Source: Chrysophaeum taylorii (taxonomy: Eukaryota; Sar; Pelagophyceae; Pelagomonadales; Pelagomonadaceae). Taken from it: a stretch of DNA of 64,000 nucleotides. Below, piece after piece: positions 19,372 through 29,100 of this stretch. The DNA lies in contig JAQMWT010000360.1 in NCBI GenBank assembly GCA_029834535.1, positions 162,521 to 226,520 of the forward strand. Reading direction: 5' to 3'. Each line of letters starts with the position of its first letter. Within the stretch, counting starts at the first letter, position 1. The notes below the pieces were generated by a model. The model ran no database searches and was not told where the DNA came from. It saw only the letters and a list, made by a program, of their open reading frames with translations. The translations under genes and the position numbers were made by a program.

Positions 19372-20598
19372 ATGTGGTGCGGCAGCTGCGAGTGCTCTGG
19401 GAGCGCGCTGCTCTCCCGAGGCGAGGCGAAGCGTCCCGAGGCACTGAGTTCGTTTCTCGAGGGGGCGATGACGCCGTGCACGCTGCTGGACCTCGGTCGC
19501 ACGAAAAACGGAAGCGTTCTGCGCGTTCCCGAGCACGGATTCGTGCGGGAGCTAGGGTCGTTCGAGCGCAAGATCCGAGGAAGGTACGAGACCCCCAGGC
19601 TCCAGGGGTATCGGGTGCCGCCCTACGTCGCGGTGAGGAGGCGCGGGCCGACGCACCTGTGGTTCACGACGAACGTCGAACTCGAGGAGCGGGGCATCGC
19701 GGGAGCACGCTTGGATTTTCCGACGTGGGCGGTCGAGGAAGGTTCGGTGCTCGAGGAAGTTCGGGTGGCCGAGGTCGTGCTCGAAATCAAGAGGATCGAG
19801 TGGTTTGATCTGGACCCCTTGTTGCGGGGGATGTTGTTCGAAGGGGCGAAGGGCGCGGTCGACTGGGAGGGCATCTACCGCAAATTCGGTCGCGACGTGT
19901 GCGCCCGACTGTTGGTTGGCGGCCAGTACAGGTACCGGATGGACCGCCGCGAGGAAGTCGCGGCGGAGATGTTTCCGATTCCTGGGAACGGCGCGAGTGC
20001 GCCACCGCACGAAGTGAAAAGCGCGTGGCGGCGCCGCGCTCAGTCTAAACCTCTGCCTCTCGCCGTCCTGGCGACCGTGCGCGTCGAGGCTATCGTGCTC
20101 AGGGCGTTCGAGTCCCTGTTACGAATGTGGCACGAAATTCAGGCTCACGAGGGGGATTTGACCACGGCGGCCTTGGGGAATGTCTTTGGAAATTTTGCGA
20201 CAAAATTAGAAATGCGAGCGTACGCGAATTCGCTCGAGCAGCACGTCAAAGACCTTTCCTGCGAAGAAGAAGAAGATGGCGAGGAGGAGGAGGGGGGTGT
20301 TGGTGCTTCCGACGCAGGCCTCTCGATCATGAATCCCATCACTTCGGCCAGCTTCGCCGAGGACGAAAGGACCGACGAAGAAGAAGATGATGATGATGAT
20401 GGTTCATCTTCCAAGGCGGAACGTGCCGCCGGGAAGCGCGCGAAGAAGATAAGGTGGTGGCACCCCCGATGGCGTCGCCGCCGCCGCCGGTGGTCTACCA
20501 AGTCGACGACACCCTCGAATACCTGGTGGCACTCCTTCTCGAGCCCCGTCGAAAGACCCCGACGACAAAAAATTCGTCGGCGGCGTCGTCGTCGGTAA
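19372..20598 (+). CDS. unknown protein, paralogue of the 21.4-kb gene
   Basis: This 408-residue protein belongs to no family I recognise, but it has a clear paralogue 2 kb downstream. Shared blocks in order are VPPYVAV, the aromatic/acidic segment EIKRIEWFDLDPLLRGML, the CARLLV strand and the VEAIVLRAFESL helix. An acidic low-complexity region follows (about 302-350), then an Arg/Lys-rich tail. The tail may be out of frame. From about 20450 a different frame reads a more protein-like Pro-rich then hydrophobic sequence (YQVDDTLEYLVALLLEPRR), hinting at a frameshift or unrecognised intron. It is convergent with the methyltransferase gene, whose stop lies 19 bp away. Confidence 0.7.
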   Translation: MWCGSCECSGSALLSRGEAKRPEALSSFLEGAMTPCTLLDLGRTKNGSVLRVPEHGFVRELGSFERKIRGRYETPRLQGYRVPPYVAVRRRGPTHLWFTTNVELEERGIAGARLDFPTWAVEEGSVLEEVRVAEVVLEIKRIEWFDLDPLLRGMLFEGAKGAVDWEGIYRKFGRDVCARLLVGGQYRYRMDRREEVAAEMFPIPGNGASAPPHEVKSAWRRRAQSKPLPLAVLATVRVEAIVLRAFESLLRMWHEIQAHEGDLTTAALGNVFGNFATKLEMRAYANSLEQHVKDLSCEEEEDGEEEEGGVGASDAGLSIMNPITSASFAEDERTDEEEDDDDDGSSSKAERAAGKRAKKIRWWHPRWRRRRRRWSTKSTTPSNTWWHSFSSPVERPRRQKIRRRRRRR

Positions 20599-20616
20599 TG
20601 AATGCGTTTATCCCCA

Positions 20617-21342
20617 CTACCACCACCGCGGCGTGGAGTGTAGTTGTAGTTGTAGTTGTCGTCGTCGTCGCAGGATATAGAGGCGCTCTCGACCACCGGG
20701 GAAGGGATCAAGGTCGATCTGGTCGAGGAGCTCGAAATCGCGGGCGAGGCAGTCAAAGAAGTCGGGCGAGGCGTTGGCGCCGCCCCGCGGTTCGCCCACG
20801 TAAATCACGAGGTCTCCTAATTTAAAGCGGTTTAGGCAGTCGAGCGCGAAGGGTCCGGGTTCGGGGTACACGAGGAGCAGGTCGCCGCGCGTCGACGAAA
20901 GCACCTCCGGCGAACCCCGCTCGACCGCCGCGACCATGCGGTCCGCGGGAAGGGCCGAAAAATCGTCAAAGCCTCGAGCGTTCACCCCGGCGGCGCGCAG
21001 CGCGGCGACCCAGTGACCGTTTCCCGCGCCGAGCTCGACGACTCGGCGCGTTCGTGCCGCGACGAGAGAAATTGCGTCGGGCGTCGCCCGCGTGCACCCG
21101 TGCGCTGCGATGTACTCTCCGAGACCCCGGTGCCCCATCAAGCCCTCCGTCGCCGCCGCGATGCGGGATTTTGTCGCTTCGCAGCGCGAGGTAGGCGGGC
21201 AGCAGTCCCTCCGATACCCATCCTGGACAGACCGCAGGTACTCCCGCGTCCGCCTCTCGCGGTCCCGCCGCTCGGCGAACACGGTCTCGTCGCTAGCGCT
21301 CGCCGCAAAGGCGTCGCCGCCGCACGCCAATCCCCGCAGCAT
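20617..21342 (-). CDS. SAM-dependent methyltransferase-like protein
   Basis: This 241-residue protein has the Rossmann-fold motif I, VVELGAGNGHW, at about 101-111. An acidic segment of motif II type (RGFDDF) follows, then a hydrophobic strand ending LLLVYPEPG as motif IV. Upstream helices include a Gly-rich GLGEYIAAHG. The class I methyltransferase fold is well supported; the substrate is unknown. The last 15 residues are a Gln-Leu repeat translated from a (GTAGTT)n microsatellite at about 20640-20660, so the original C-terminus has probably been extended. The gene lies between the two paralogous unknown genes and converges with the first. Confidence 0.75.
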   Translation of the reverse strand: MLRGLACGGDAFAASASDETVFAERRDRERRTREYLRSVQDGYRRDCCPPTSRCEATKSRIAAATEGLMGHRGLGEYIAAHGCTRATPDAISLVAARTRRVVELGAGNGHWVAALRAAGVNARGFDDFSALPADRMVAAVERGSPEVLSSTRGDLLLVYPEPGPFALDCLNRFKLGDLVIYVGEPRGGANASPDFFDCLARDFELLDQIDLDPFPGGRERLYILRRRRQLQLQLHSTPRWW

Positions 21343-21428
21343 GATGACCTTTATAACAACTCTGTAATTTATTTTCCTCCCACCACGGGGCAGAATTGAG
21401 TTGCATATCCCTTGAATTCTTCAAGAAG

Positions 21429-22088
21429 ATGATCGGCCTGGGGCCACCACTCTACGGGCCGTCGACGTGCGGTAGTGGTGCAACGGGTCGCGACGAGGAT
21501 TTGTTCGGGTTCGCATGCTTTGAGTATTGCGGCGGTACCGGCGAAGCCGTCGAGGAGGAACCACGCCGACAGCTGTTTGGGTTGGGAAAGACGCTTGGCG
21601 GGAGCGTCTTCCGCGCGGAGAGCGGACGGCGGGGGCGCTGCGCCGAGGTCGCGGGTGCTTTGGTGCCGCCCTTCGTGGCGGTCTCCGAGAAGTCGGAGCT
21701 CGAGATAGTCCTCGAGGCCGTCGAATGGGTCGACTTCGAACCGGAATTCCGAGCGATGCTCGCCGACCGATCCGGCGTCAAGCCCCTCGATCTCGACTAT
21801 ATTAGGGGGGCGTTTGGGCCCACCGTCTGCACCAAGGTCCGCGTGGACGAGAGCGTGTGTGGGACGGTGCCCATCGAGAAGGTCGTGCTCCGGGCCTACG
21901 AGGCGCTCCGGAACGAGGGAGGCGAGGACGCGAAGCGCGCCGTCGACAGCAACATCAACATTCTTCTTAACCACGATGATCCTGGCGGTGAGAGGCGCCG
22001 ACCCACCCACAATCGAGGGAGTTTCGATGATGTGGGCGAACGCCCCTCCAAATTCGGTACGAGGTTCAGCGACCTCGGAGACCTCTGA
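21429..22088 (+). CDS. unknown protein, paralogue of the 19.4-kb gene
   Basis: This 219-residue protein shares with the gene at 19372 the ordered blocks ALVPPFVAV, VEWVDFEPEFRAML, CTKVRV and IEKVVLRAYEAL. It lacks the acidic and basic tail of its relative. It opens MIGLGPPLYGPST, a start also found on a remnant at 16210. The ATG at 21429 is chosen because the shared N-terminal block begins there; an upstream in-frame Met codon at 21396 is possible. The stop codon is formed by the first unit of a (GACT)n microsatellite that continues to about 22131, so the C-terminus may have been set by repeat expansion. It converges with ATG5. Confidence 0.7.
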   Translation: MIGLGPPLYGPSTCGSGATGRDEDLFGFACFEYCGGTGEAVEEEPRRQLFGLGKTLGGSVFRAESGRRGRCAEVAGALVPPFVAVSEKSELEIVLEAVEWVDFEPEFRAMLADRSGVKPLDLDYIRGAFGPTVCTKVRVDESVCGTVPIEKVVLRAYEALRNEGGEDAKRAVDSNINILLNHDDPGGERRRPTHNRGSFDDVGERPSKFGTRFSDLGDL

Positions 22089-22131
22089 CTGACTGACTGA
22101 CTGATTGACTGACTGAGTGACTTACTGACTG
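22086..22131. repeat. (GACT)n microsatellite between convergent genes
   Basis: Imperfect tandem GACT units fill the gap between the stop of the 21.4-kb gene, which they supply, and the ATG5 stop at 22151. Confidence 0.9.
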
Positions 22132-22150
22132 TGCGACGATATCAAATCAC

Positions 22151-22999
22151 CTACCGCTGCGTGTGGGAGACGAGGACGTAGAGGAAGTGGTCCGCGTGGC
22201 GGAGGGCCTTCCAGGTGTCGATGAGCGGCAAGTCCGGGTCCAGGTCCACAGCGTGGGCCCTGAGCGCGGAGGCGTCCGTCAGAAATTCCAGGCGGTCCCC
22301 GTCGAGAAGCGTCTCTCCGAGCGTCCGCTTCCGACCGCGGGAATCGTACGCCGAAAACGGAAGTTGCACGACAGTTTTCCCAGCCTCGAGCACCAGCCGC
22401 ACAGGGACGCTCCGCGGCGGGGCCTCGAGGGGACTCTCGTTCTTGACGTCGGCCGCCGCGAACGCCGCGCGGTCGCCGCTCGCTACGGCTTTCCACAACG
22501 CCGACTGCTGCACTCTCGGCATCACGAGAGCGGCCCGCGCCGTCCCCGTCTCGAGGTGCACCGCCTGCTTGAGGGCGTGAAAAAACGTGCGCTCGCAGGT
22601 ATCCTCTTCGAGGTCGAGAAGCGACCGCGGATAATTAGAGAAATGGACGACGACTCTCCACGGCAAACTTCCGCCTCCGCACGCGTCGTACAGCACGCCC
22701 GCGGGACGCTGCCATCGGAGCGGCTCGGGGGCCGAGAACCACACCCGCGAAAACCCCGGCTCCTCCTCGGTCCCCTCCGAGTCTTCGTCCACGCGTTTCA
22801 AGCCACCGCGGTACGAAAGCTGAGCAATGCTGTCCGAAAAGTGCGTGCGAAGGGCACCCGCGAGCGTCGGCAGGTAACTCATGCGCGGCACCATGGCCCA
22901 GTATGGCCGCGGCGCCTTGGCCCCCACGACCTCGTCACCGGCGAGCTCAACACACACGGGAATCGATCCCAGCCAAACCTCTTCCTGGACTGCGTCCAT
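22151..22999 (-). CDS. ATG5: autophagy protein ATG5
   Basis: This 282-residue protein is ATG5, which is conjugated to ATG12 and, with ATG16, drives lipidation of ATG8 on the phagophore. Family blocks in order are EEVWLGSIPVCVEL at the N-terminus, YWAMVPRMSYLPTL (about 33-46), PLRWQRPAGVLYD (93-105), the signature LPWRVVVHFSNYP (112-124), and FFHALKQA containing the probable ATG12-acceptor Lys144. Then come SALWKAV, a VPVRLVLE strand and a final HADHFLYVLV of the second ubiquitin-like fold. The length matches the family. The start is ATG 22999, where homology begins; an earlier in-frame ATG adds 22 Lys/Ser-rich residues. Confidence 0.93.
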   Translation of the reverse strand: MDAVQEEVWLGSIPVCVELAGDEVVGAKAPRPYWAMVPRMSYLPTLAGALRTHFSDSIAQLSYRGGLKRVDEDSEGTEEEPGFSRVWFSAPEPLRWQRPAGVLYDACGGGSLPWRVVVHFSNYPRSLLDLEEDTCERTFFHALKQAVHLETGTARAALVMPRVQQSALWKAVASGDRAAFAAADVKNESPLEAPPRSVPVRLVLEAGKTVVQLPFSAYDSRGRKRTLGETLLDGDRLEFLTDASALRAHAVDLDPDLPLIDTWKALRHADHFLYVLVSHTQR

Positions 23000-25687
23000 A
23001 CCTTTAGATTTATGACGGGTAAGCATCGATGATGCAACGCTGGTTTTTTTTTTCTCCGAACACAAAGCATGTAAATAGTATGTGCCTTAGAAATGTTCAA
23101 CACCACTTCTTCAACTTATGACGTGTAAAGTACCCCCCCCGATTCAAGTTATGACGCTTATGACGCAAGCTTCTGACGCATATTAAACGACAATTGTCCG
23201 CCTCCAAACTCCATTCTATCGTCCATATGGCAGCAGGCGCGAACTTTTTTATCCTTGCGTCCATGGCCGGCTGTGTCGCCACTTAATCATAGCCTCCATT
23301 GCCGGCTGCGTCGCCGCGAACTTCTCGGACGCGTTGCGTCAAGCAACCAACAACTCCCCGCGCTCCTTCTCGGAGCTCATCACACGGCGACTAGAACGTG
23401 CAACACTTTCTCCGCTCACGACGACCTCAACATCATTCTGCAGTTCTGGGAAAATGTGGCAGCGTCCATGACGTCCAAGCAATAAAGACATCCTCGGCAA
23501 GTCGCTCACTGCGATCCGTCGACCTATTCAAACACTTCGTAAAAGTCAGTATTTCAACGTCCTCTTGCCAAAAAAGATTCGCCTGCGACCCCGCCTGCAT
23601 GCGTCTCATCGCTGGCATTGATCTGACGACTACTGACCTGACCGAACGCCGCAAGATTCTCCAACATCAAGCAGCCGGTGGTCACAAGGAAGGACATTTC
23701 CAGCGGCCGTGCGAAAATACGTGCCTCAGCCCGCGCCGTTATACGAGCATGTGCCGTTACCGCACCCAAGACGCTCGAAAAAGAAGCCAGTTCCCATCGC
23801 CAGGCGCGCTCTGCTGCTCTCAGATTTTCGGCTTCCGCCGCCGCGTCTCAACTACGACTCCTGGAGAGACCTACACGAGCGCGACCTCGGGCCTATGCCA
23901 ACTGTCTTGCTATACCATCACGACGGTTGCCGTATCGCTCCAACCTGGGACCTCGAAATAATATTATGTGGCGCTCAAGTGCACGTATGCCAAACGGATC
24001 ATTCTGACGCCGTCACGAATATATCGCACATCATCGAGAGGACGTGCGGCGTTCCAAAAAACAAACTTCACGAAAATGGACAAGCTGTGCTTAAGAATCT
24101 TAAGTGCTACGCGGGCCAGGCACTTCGTATGTAAAGGGACGAAACCGCGTCCCCCCTCACGGTCCTCGACAGAGCCTTTGCGCGCGACAACGACACTGAC
24201 GCTCGCCTGCCGCGGTCCTTTTTTTTACGGCAACATCACATCGTTACTAGAATCTACAAAGACCGTCGAATACGTCGACATATTCAAACATCGCAAGGAT
24301 CTCGTCGTCACGACCCTAGCGCCTGGGACGTTAGCTCGGGCGACATATATTCGCATCGCACAGTCTAGGAAAAAAATTCGCGGCCAAATGCACCAGTCTT
24401 CTGCGCGACCTCGTCGTCGACGCCAACCATTATATGCATCAAAAGGACTCTCATTTAAGTCGCGCATCGACCGACGTGGCTGGATAAAAATTGCGAATTA
24501 CGGCGAAACTATCCGGGCGAAGCGAAGCCACTCTGTGGCTGCTTCAACAGCCGCTCGCTCGAATATCCTCATCGAAGCACCAAGTACAAAGCACAGAACA
24601 TCACGAAACTCAGTCACTCTCGTGCGTGGGGAGTGTTCAAACCGCTCATTTACGCCCTCGCACGTAAGCACAACCTGCGTATGAAAGACGATTTCTGCTG
24701 GGGGGACGCAAAGGCAGAGCACAGGTATTTGTTGCATGCGGCCATTGCCAGAGAGAAGCAACCCATGACGACACGGCACAATACGACCTCTTTGATGGGC
24801 AGACTCCTCCGATGGACTGCGCCAACGGCGACACCACCACCGATTTCGGACTCTATAATTTTCAATGTTGTCATAAGAAACAAGTCGGGACAAAGTACTT
24901 TTTCTTAATTTTTGTGGTTTGATTTCGGCACTGGCTCATCGAACGACGAGTCCGGGTTAGGCCTCGAGCACAGGGCGGTTGTCCGCGCGTTCGAAAGACC
25001 GCGCGTGGTGCACGTCCGGGCCTAGTTGCGAGGCGAGTGGTCCTTGGCGCGCATCGACCGCGTCAACATGCGGAAACTCTTGCTGGCATTCGAAATGGGG
25101 GAGTCTGCGTTTAGTTGCCGCGGCCGACGTCGTGAACGACGTCGTACCTTGGTGGCTCGACTTGGGGGGCTTCAATTCAAAAGGAATGAAAAGCACCTCA
25201 CTGAGTCAGATGTGTCGAACACGATGATGCCTAATAATCTACTTGGATGATGAGTATGCAGCAAGGGAGATTTTTTTCATTGTATTCTTTGGGGCAGGCA
25301 TATGCGTAATGGTGAAGTAATATGGAAATGTCAACAACTTACTTCAAAACAGAAACCGCCGGAAGTTTTTTTGGTGGATCTTGAGGGTTATGAGAGCTCG
25401 GTGAGCTCCACGAGCTCATAAGAAGAAGAAGAAGTTTGATCGTCGTCGAACCAAGGTCACGAGAAGGAGACTAACTTCATCGCCATGGCGTCTGTTGCGA
25501 AGCAAGGTGACGTGATGTGACAGAGCCCAAAGGTGGTGTGATCGATCAGCACAAGAACCCGGAGGTTGTTGTGTTCGAGTTTGGTCTCGACAATGTCGTT
25601 GTTGCCATTTGAGATCGTCCACCGCAGGTCTTGAGCGATGTGCTAGACGCAACGGGAGCCCAGGAAGAGCGGGAGACAGAGGTCGAT
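23000..25687. other. 2.7-kb decayed region, probable old mobile element
   Basis: No intact gene. Protein-like blocks occur on the plus strand in different frames, notably at about 23700-24130 (DLHERDLGPMPTVLLYHH and following) and about 24585-24850 (KPLIYALARKHNLRMKDDF, then a Trp-Gly-Asp-Ala motif). Base composition is lower in GC than in the genes. It looks like a ruined transposon or gene, family unassigned. Just before the GTPase gene, 25530-25610 also reads protein-like in the same frame as that gene but ends at a TGA at 25606-25608. Confidence 0.4.
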
Positions 25688-28318
25688 ATGCTCGATGACA
25701 GAACCCGCGAAGAGGACTCGAACGGACACCGGATGCTCGATACGGGCGAAGCGACCGGAGTCGACGAAGAGGAGGACGTCGCGGTCGCGCAAGAGGCGGG
25801 AATAAGTAAATACTTTGGATTTGTCGCGTCGCACGAGCTCGCGAAAATTGTTGGGCTCAAGGGCGTGCTAGTGCTTGGACTGAGCCGGGCAGGCAAGTCA
25901 AGCGTGATCCTGGTGCAGCGCGGATCGTCGATGCGGTCGTCAGGGCCGACGCGGACGTTGGTGGCTAATCACAACGACGGCGATCCGGTCGTCTCGGAAA
26001 GCTTGACGTCGCGGACAATAAACATCGGCATGTACGAGGACAAGCGCAGACGGCGGATCTATTTCGATTCGGCTGGCATCGACGAGAATCGCGGCAGGTT
26101 TCGCGAGCTGTGGACGCGTTTCAACCTCGAGACCAGCTTGAGTCTCATAGAAGAGCTGCAGGCCACGGTGGTCGTTATGAACTGGCAGACAACATTTGCG
26201 ACGGGAGGCAACGCGCTCACGCTCCGGACTTTGGCGGACAAGGCGCGGGAGATCGCCGGCGAAGGCCCGGCGGTAGAAAGCTTCTACGACACGATGTGCT
26301 TCGTCCTGACGTTTGTGGGAAATGGTTCTGTCAAGGTGGACGACGTCTTGGCTAGAATTGCCCAGGCCTACCTCAACGAGCTCGAGGAATACCACCGCGC
26401 GCTCGTAGCTCTGCGCACGAACTTCCCAAAACCCTATCTCGAGAACGTACGCACGCGGGCCGCGGCGCAGATCCGCAACCTGTACGGCACCGATTTTGTA
26501 CCCGATGGGGTTCCGAAATCACACAAGGAAAAAATCCGGAAGCTCAAGGCGAAGATCGATAAAGTGCGGAGCTTGGTAAACTTCGAAGCGGTTTATGACG
26601 CGGCCGAACACGACAACGAGCGCGCACAGTTCGATCGCGCGAACAGCAGCGTTCGTTTGCTCGAGACGATCCTCGCCGATCGGCGCCGTGTCATCTTAAG
26701 CCACCCGGTGAGCCGGACTGCGTGCGGCAATCAGCGGGACGAGCTCGAAAATGCGATCCGTGCGCGACCGCCGATGAAACGCAGTGAACTCCTGAGCTTG
26801 GTTCGCAACCGTACGCTCAACTACGAGATCTACGGTCTGTTCGCGCGCGTTGCCCGAGAACTCAAGCATCGCCTCGACGACTATAACACCAGCGTCACCA
26901 GGCTGTTCAAAGTCGTCGAGGACCACAGCGACTCGATTCAGAGCATCCGCAACGACTGGGAGGGCTATCGGGACCAGCGCGCCAGCGACTACGTCAAACA
27001 AAGCCAAGATCTCGACGAGGAGCGAACGAAGAACCGCGCGGAGATCACTCGGCTTAAGACGTCGACAAACCTCGTGTGCCCGGCCGGTTATCAGTACTTC
27101 TGCAACAAATCCTTCGAGGCACCGTGGTATCATTTTGGACTCGGACAAATGGTCGTCGTTTTGGAGCACGACGAGCCTTACGTCGAGTACGAGACGGACG
27201 ATCCTAGAGATCCCGGCGTCTCGCTCTCGAGAGTCGTCGTCGTCGAGAGGTGTCAGAAATTTATCAAGCTTAAACTGATTGGCAAGTGGCAGACATCGCT
27301 CGCAACGCCCGTCAAATTTTTGATTTGCGAGAAGGACAGCCCCGAAACTCCCGCTAAGATTGAGACCCTCGAGAAAAAGAATCGGCATCTGGAGCGCGAC
27401 ATCGAACGCCTCAGAACGGCGGTCAGAGTCCTTCGAACTGGCATCGCGGGTGTCGAGGATCTTATCCATGAGGAGGTGACCAAAACCAAGAAAGACGACA
27501 TCGAGGCGCTGAGGACTTCAACCGAGGAACTATATCGCGAAGTAAACACGACGCTATTCGCCAGCGACGACAGTCCGGAACCCATCAAGGTTCCCTACGT
27601 AAATGCTGCTGCCGGCCTCGCGTCGCTCCTCGAGATCCTCCAAGACCGCGGCGCCAGCCCCCGGGACTTCTTCGCGGAGAAACCCGACATCCAGCAGGAC
27701 CTCGTCGACTTCGGTCGATCGTACGCGACAAAGCTCGGGCTCGATGATCGGAAGAAGCGCAGCGCCGCCTTCGAGGCGCTCGTCTCTGGCCTCGAAGGAG
27801 TCAACACGGCGAGGCCTCTTCCTTCGGAGAGCTGCGACCGGTTCAGTGCGCCGCCCGGACCTTTGAATTTGGTCGTCGAACGAACGAAACAATTTGCGAT
27901 CGAATCGACGAACTTCGCCACGCGATTCTCCGCCGAGAACCCCCTCGCGGTTTCGAGCGCCCTCGCCGGTCTCTTGTTCCTCCGGGGCCTCAACTTTAAC
28001 TACACTCTCTGCCTCGCCGTCTTCGTGTTTCTTTTTGGCAGCCTCCTAGCCCTCGCTCGTCTCCTCGACCGAACCCTCGCTTTGCTCAAGACCGAACGCC
28101 GCGAGTTCAAAGACCTCATAAGCAGCGTCTCGCACGACCTCCGAGCTGCCGTTGGCCGCGGTGGCGACGCGATGGAATCTGCGGTTCGCTCCACGGCTAC
28201 CAGCATTGACGCGTTCCTCGACGGCCGGGACGACGACGACGACGACAACCTCAGCTTCTGGCTCAAACACGCCACGCGCTTCGGCATTCCGATCGTTAGA
28301 TTCTTTCTTAGGGCCTAG
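25688..28318 (+). CDS. large P-loop GTPase-like membrane protein, unknown
   Basis: This 876-residue protein is not assigned to a known family. A P-loop GLSRAGKSS is at about 64-72. A switch-II-like DSAG preceded by a hydrophobic strand is at about 127-130. The expected NKxD specificity motif is replaced by something like VVMNWQT near 160, so guanine specificity is doubtful. Long charged helices with coiled-coil character fill about 210-480 and 555-640. A Cys/aromatic insert (CPAGYQYFCN) lies near 470. Two hydrophobic spans at about 750-795 are followed by a Lys/Arg-rich amphipathic tail. The layout recalls dynamin- or atlastin-like membrane GTPases, but no signature proves it. First ATG is 25688. 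The frame is open to an acceptor-like CAG at 25627, so a 5' exon is possible. A ruined duplicate lies at 30.4-31.4 kb. Confidence 0.75.
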   Translation: MLDDRTREEDSNGHRMLDTGEATGVDEEEDVAVAQEAGISKYFGFVASHELAKIVGLKGVLVLGLSRAGKSSVILVQRGSSMRSSGPTRTLVANHNDGDPVVSESLTSRTINIGMYEDKRRRRIYFDSAGIDENRGRFRELWTRFNLETSLSLIEELQATVVVMNWQTTFATGGNALTLRTLADKAREIAGEGPAVESFYDTMCFVLTFVGNGSVKVDDVLARIAQAYLNELEEYHRALVALRTNFPKPYLENVRTRAAAQIRNLYGTDFVPDGVPKSHKEKIRKLKAKIDKVRSLVNFEAVYDAAEHDNERAQFDRANSSVRLLETILADRRRVILSHPVSRTACGNQRDELENAIRARPPMKRSELLSLVRNRTLNYEIYGLFARVARELKHRLDDYNTSVTRLFKVVEDHSDSIQSIRNDWEGYRDQRASDYVKQSQDLDEERTKNRAEITRLKTSTNLVCPAGYQYFCNKSFEAPWYHFGLGQMVVVLEHDEPYVEYETDDPRDPGVSLSRVVVVERCQKFIKLKLIGKWQTSLATPVKFLICEKDSPETPAKIETLEKKNRHLERDIERLRTAVRVLRTGIAGVEDLIHEEVTKTKKDDIEALRTSTEELYREVNTTLFASDDSPEPIKVPYVNAAAGLASLLEILQDRGASPRDFFAEKPDIQQDLVDFGRSYATKLGLDDRKKRSAAFEALVSGLEGVNTARPLPSESCDRFSAPPGPLNLVVERTKQFAIESTNFATRFSAENPLAVSSALAGLLFLRGLNFNYTLCLAVFVFLFGSLLALARLLDRTLALLKTERREFKDLISSVSHDLRAAVGRGGDAMESAVRSTATSIDAFLDGRDDDDDDNLSFWLKHATRFGIPIVRFFLRA

Positions 28319-29100
28319 CTAGCGGCAGAATACTCTTCGCCGCGAAATGTATTTACCGCCTCTTCTTCTTCCGTCCCCTCTCCTCGTTCTGTCCGTACTG
28401 CGTCATTCTCATTTCCCCCGCGTCTTCCTCTTCGCTGCCGTCGACTTTCCAGTGCGCCGGCCAGCCACATAGCTCCTTTGACCAGCGTAGGTCCTTCTCT
28501 TCTCCCCCGCTCTTTTCGCCACGTTTCCGGCATCGTTGGCCAGCACCCTTAACGTTTATAGCCCTAATCCTCTCAGCCGGTGCTGCATTCCTGAATGAAA
28601 CAACAAACAAACGTGATCTTCGCTATTTTGGCTATACGTGGACGAAGACGTCAAACTCGCGTGTTACGACGCCTTCAAGACCGCGCGCGAGCAGTTCGCC
28701 CGGTAAACAATCATCGCGCCCGCGGATCTTGTTTCGTTCGCGATCCCGCCAATCAATCGTACGAGACGATCCACGTCGCTCTTTCGAGAAGTCATGAGAA
28801 AGAAGATAGTTGATGGACGTCGGCAGTGCGAGATCGTGCACGTCTCGATGCGGCCGCCTTCTACGAGACTCGTTTTGCGGTTTTGATCGAGACGCTAAAC
28901 GGACAGGGCGCCATCAAGAGCCCCCGGCTTTAGCCCTTCTTAATAACCGACACCAACCTCGGGCCCAAGTTCTCAAGAAGTCGTAGCATCAGGCGCGCGG
29001 GTATAGATCGTGTCAGTCAAACAAACCGCAAATGCGGATGCCGGTCTCGCGGGCCAGAGAGTAGTAAAAAAAAAATCCCCGCGGCTAATATAATTAGAGT
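28319..29100. other. spacer
   Basis: No intact gene. A short plus-strand stretch at about 28632-28702 reads like coding sequence (DEDVKLACYDAFKTAREQFA) and ends at a stop; it may be a gene fragment. The segment near 28970-29100 is the 3' flank of the methyltransferase gene. Confidence 0.4.
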
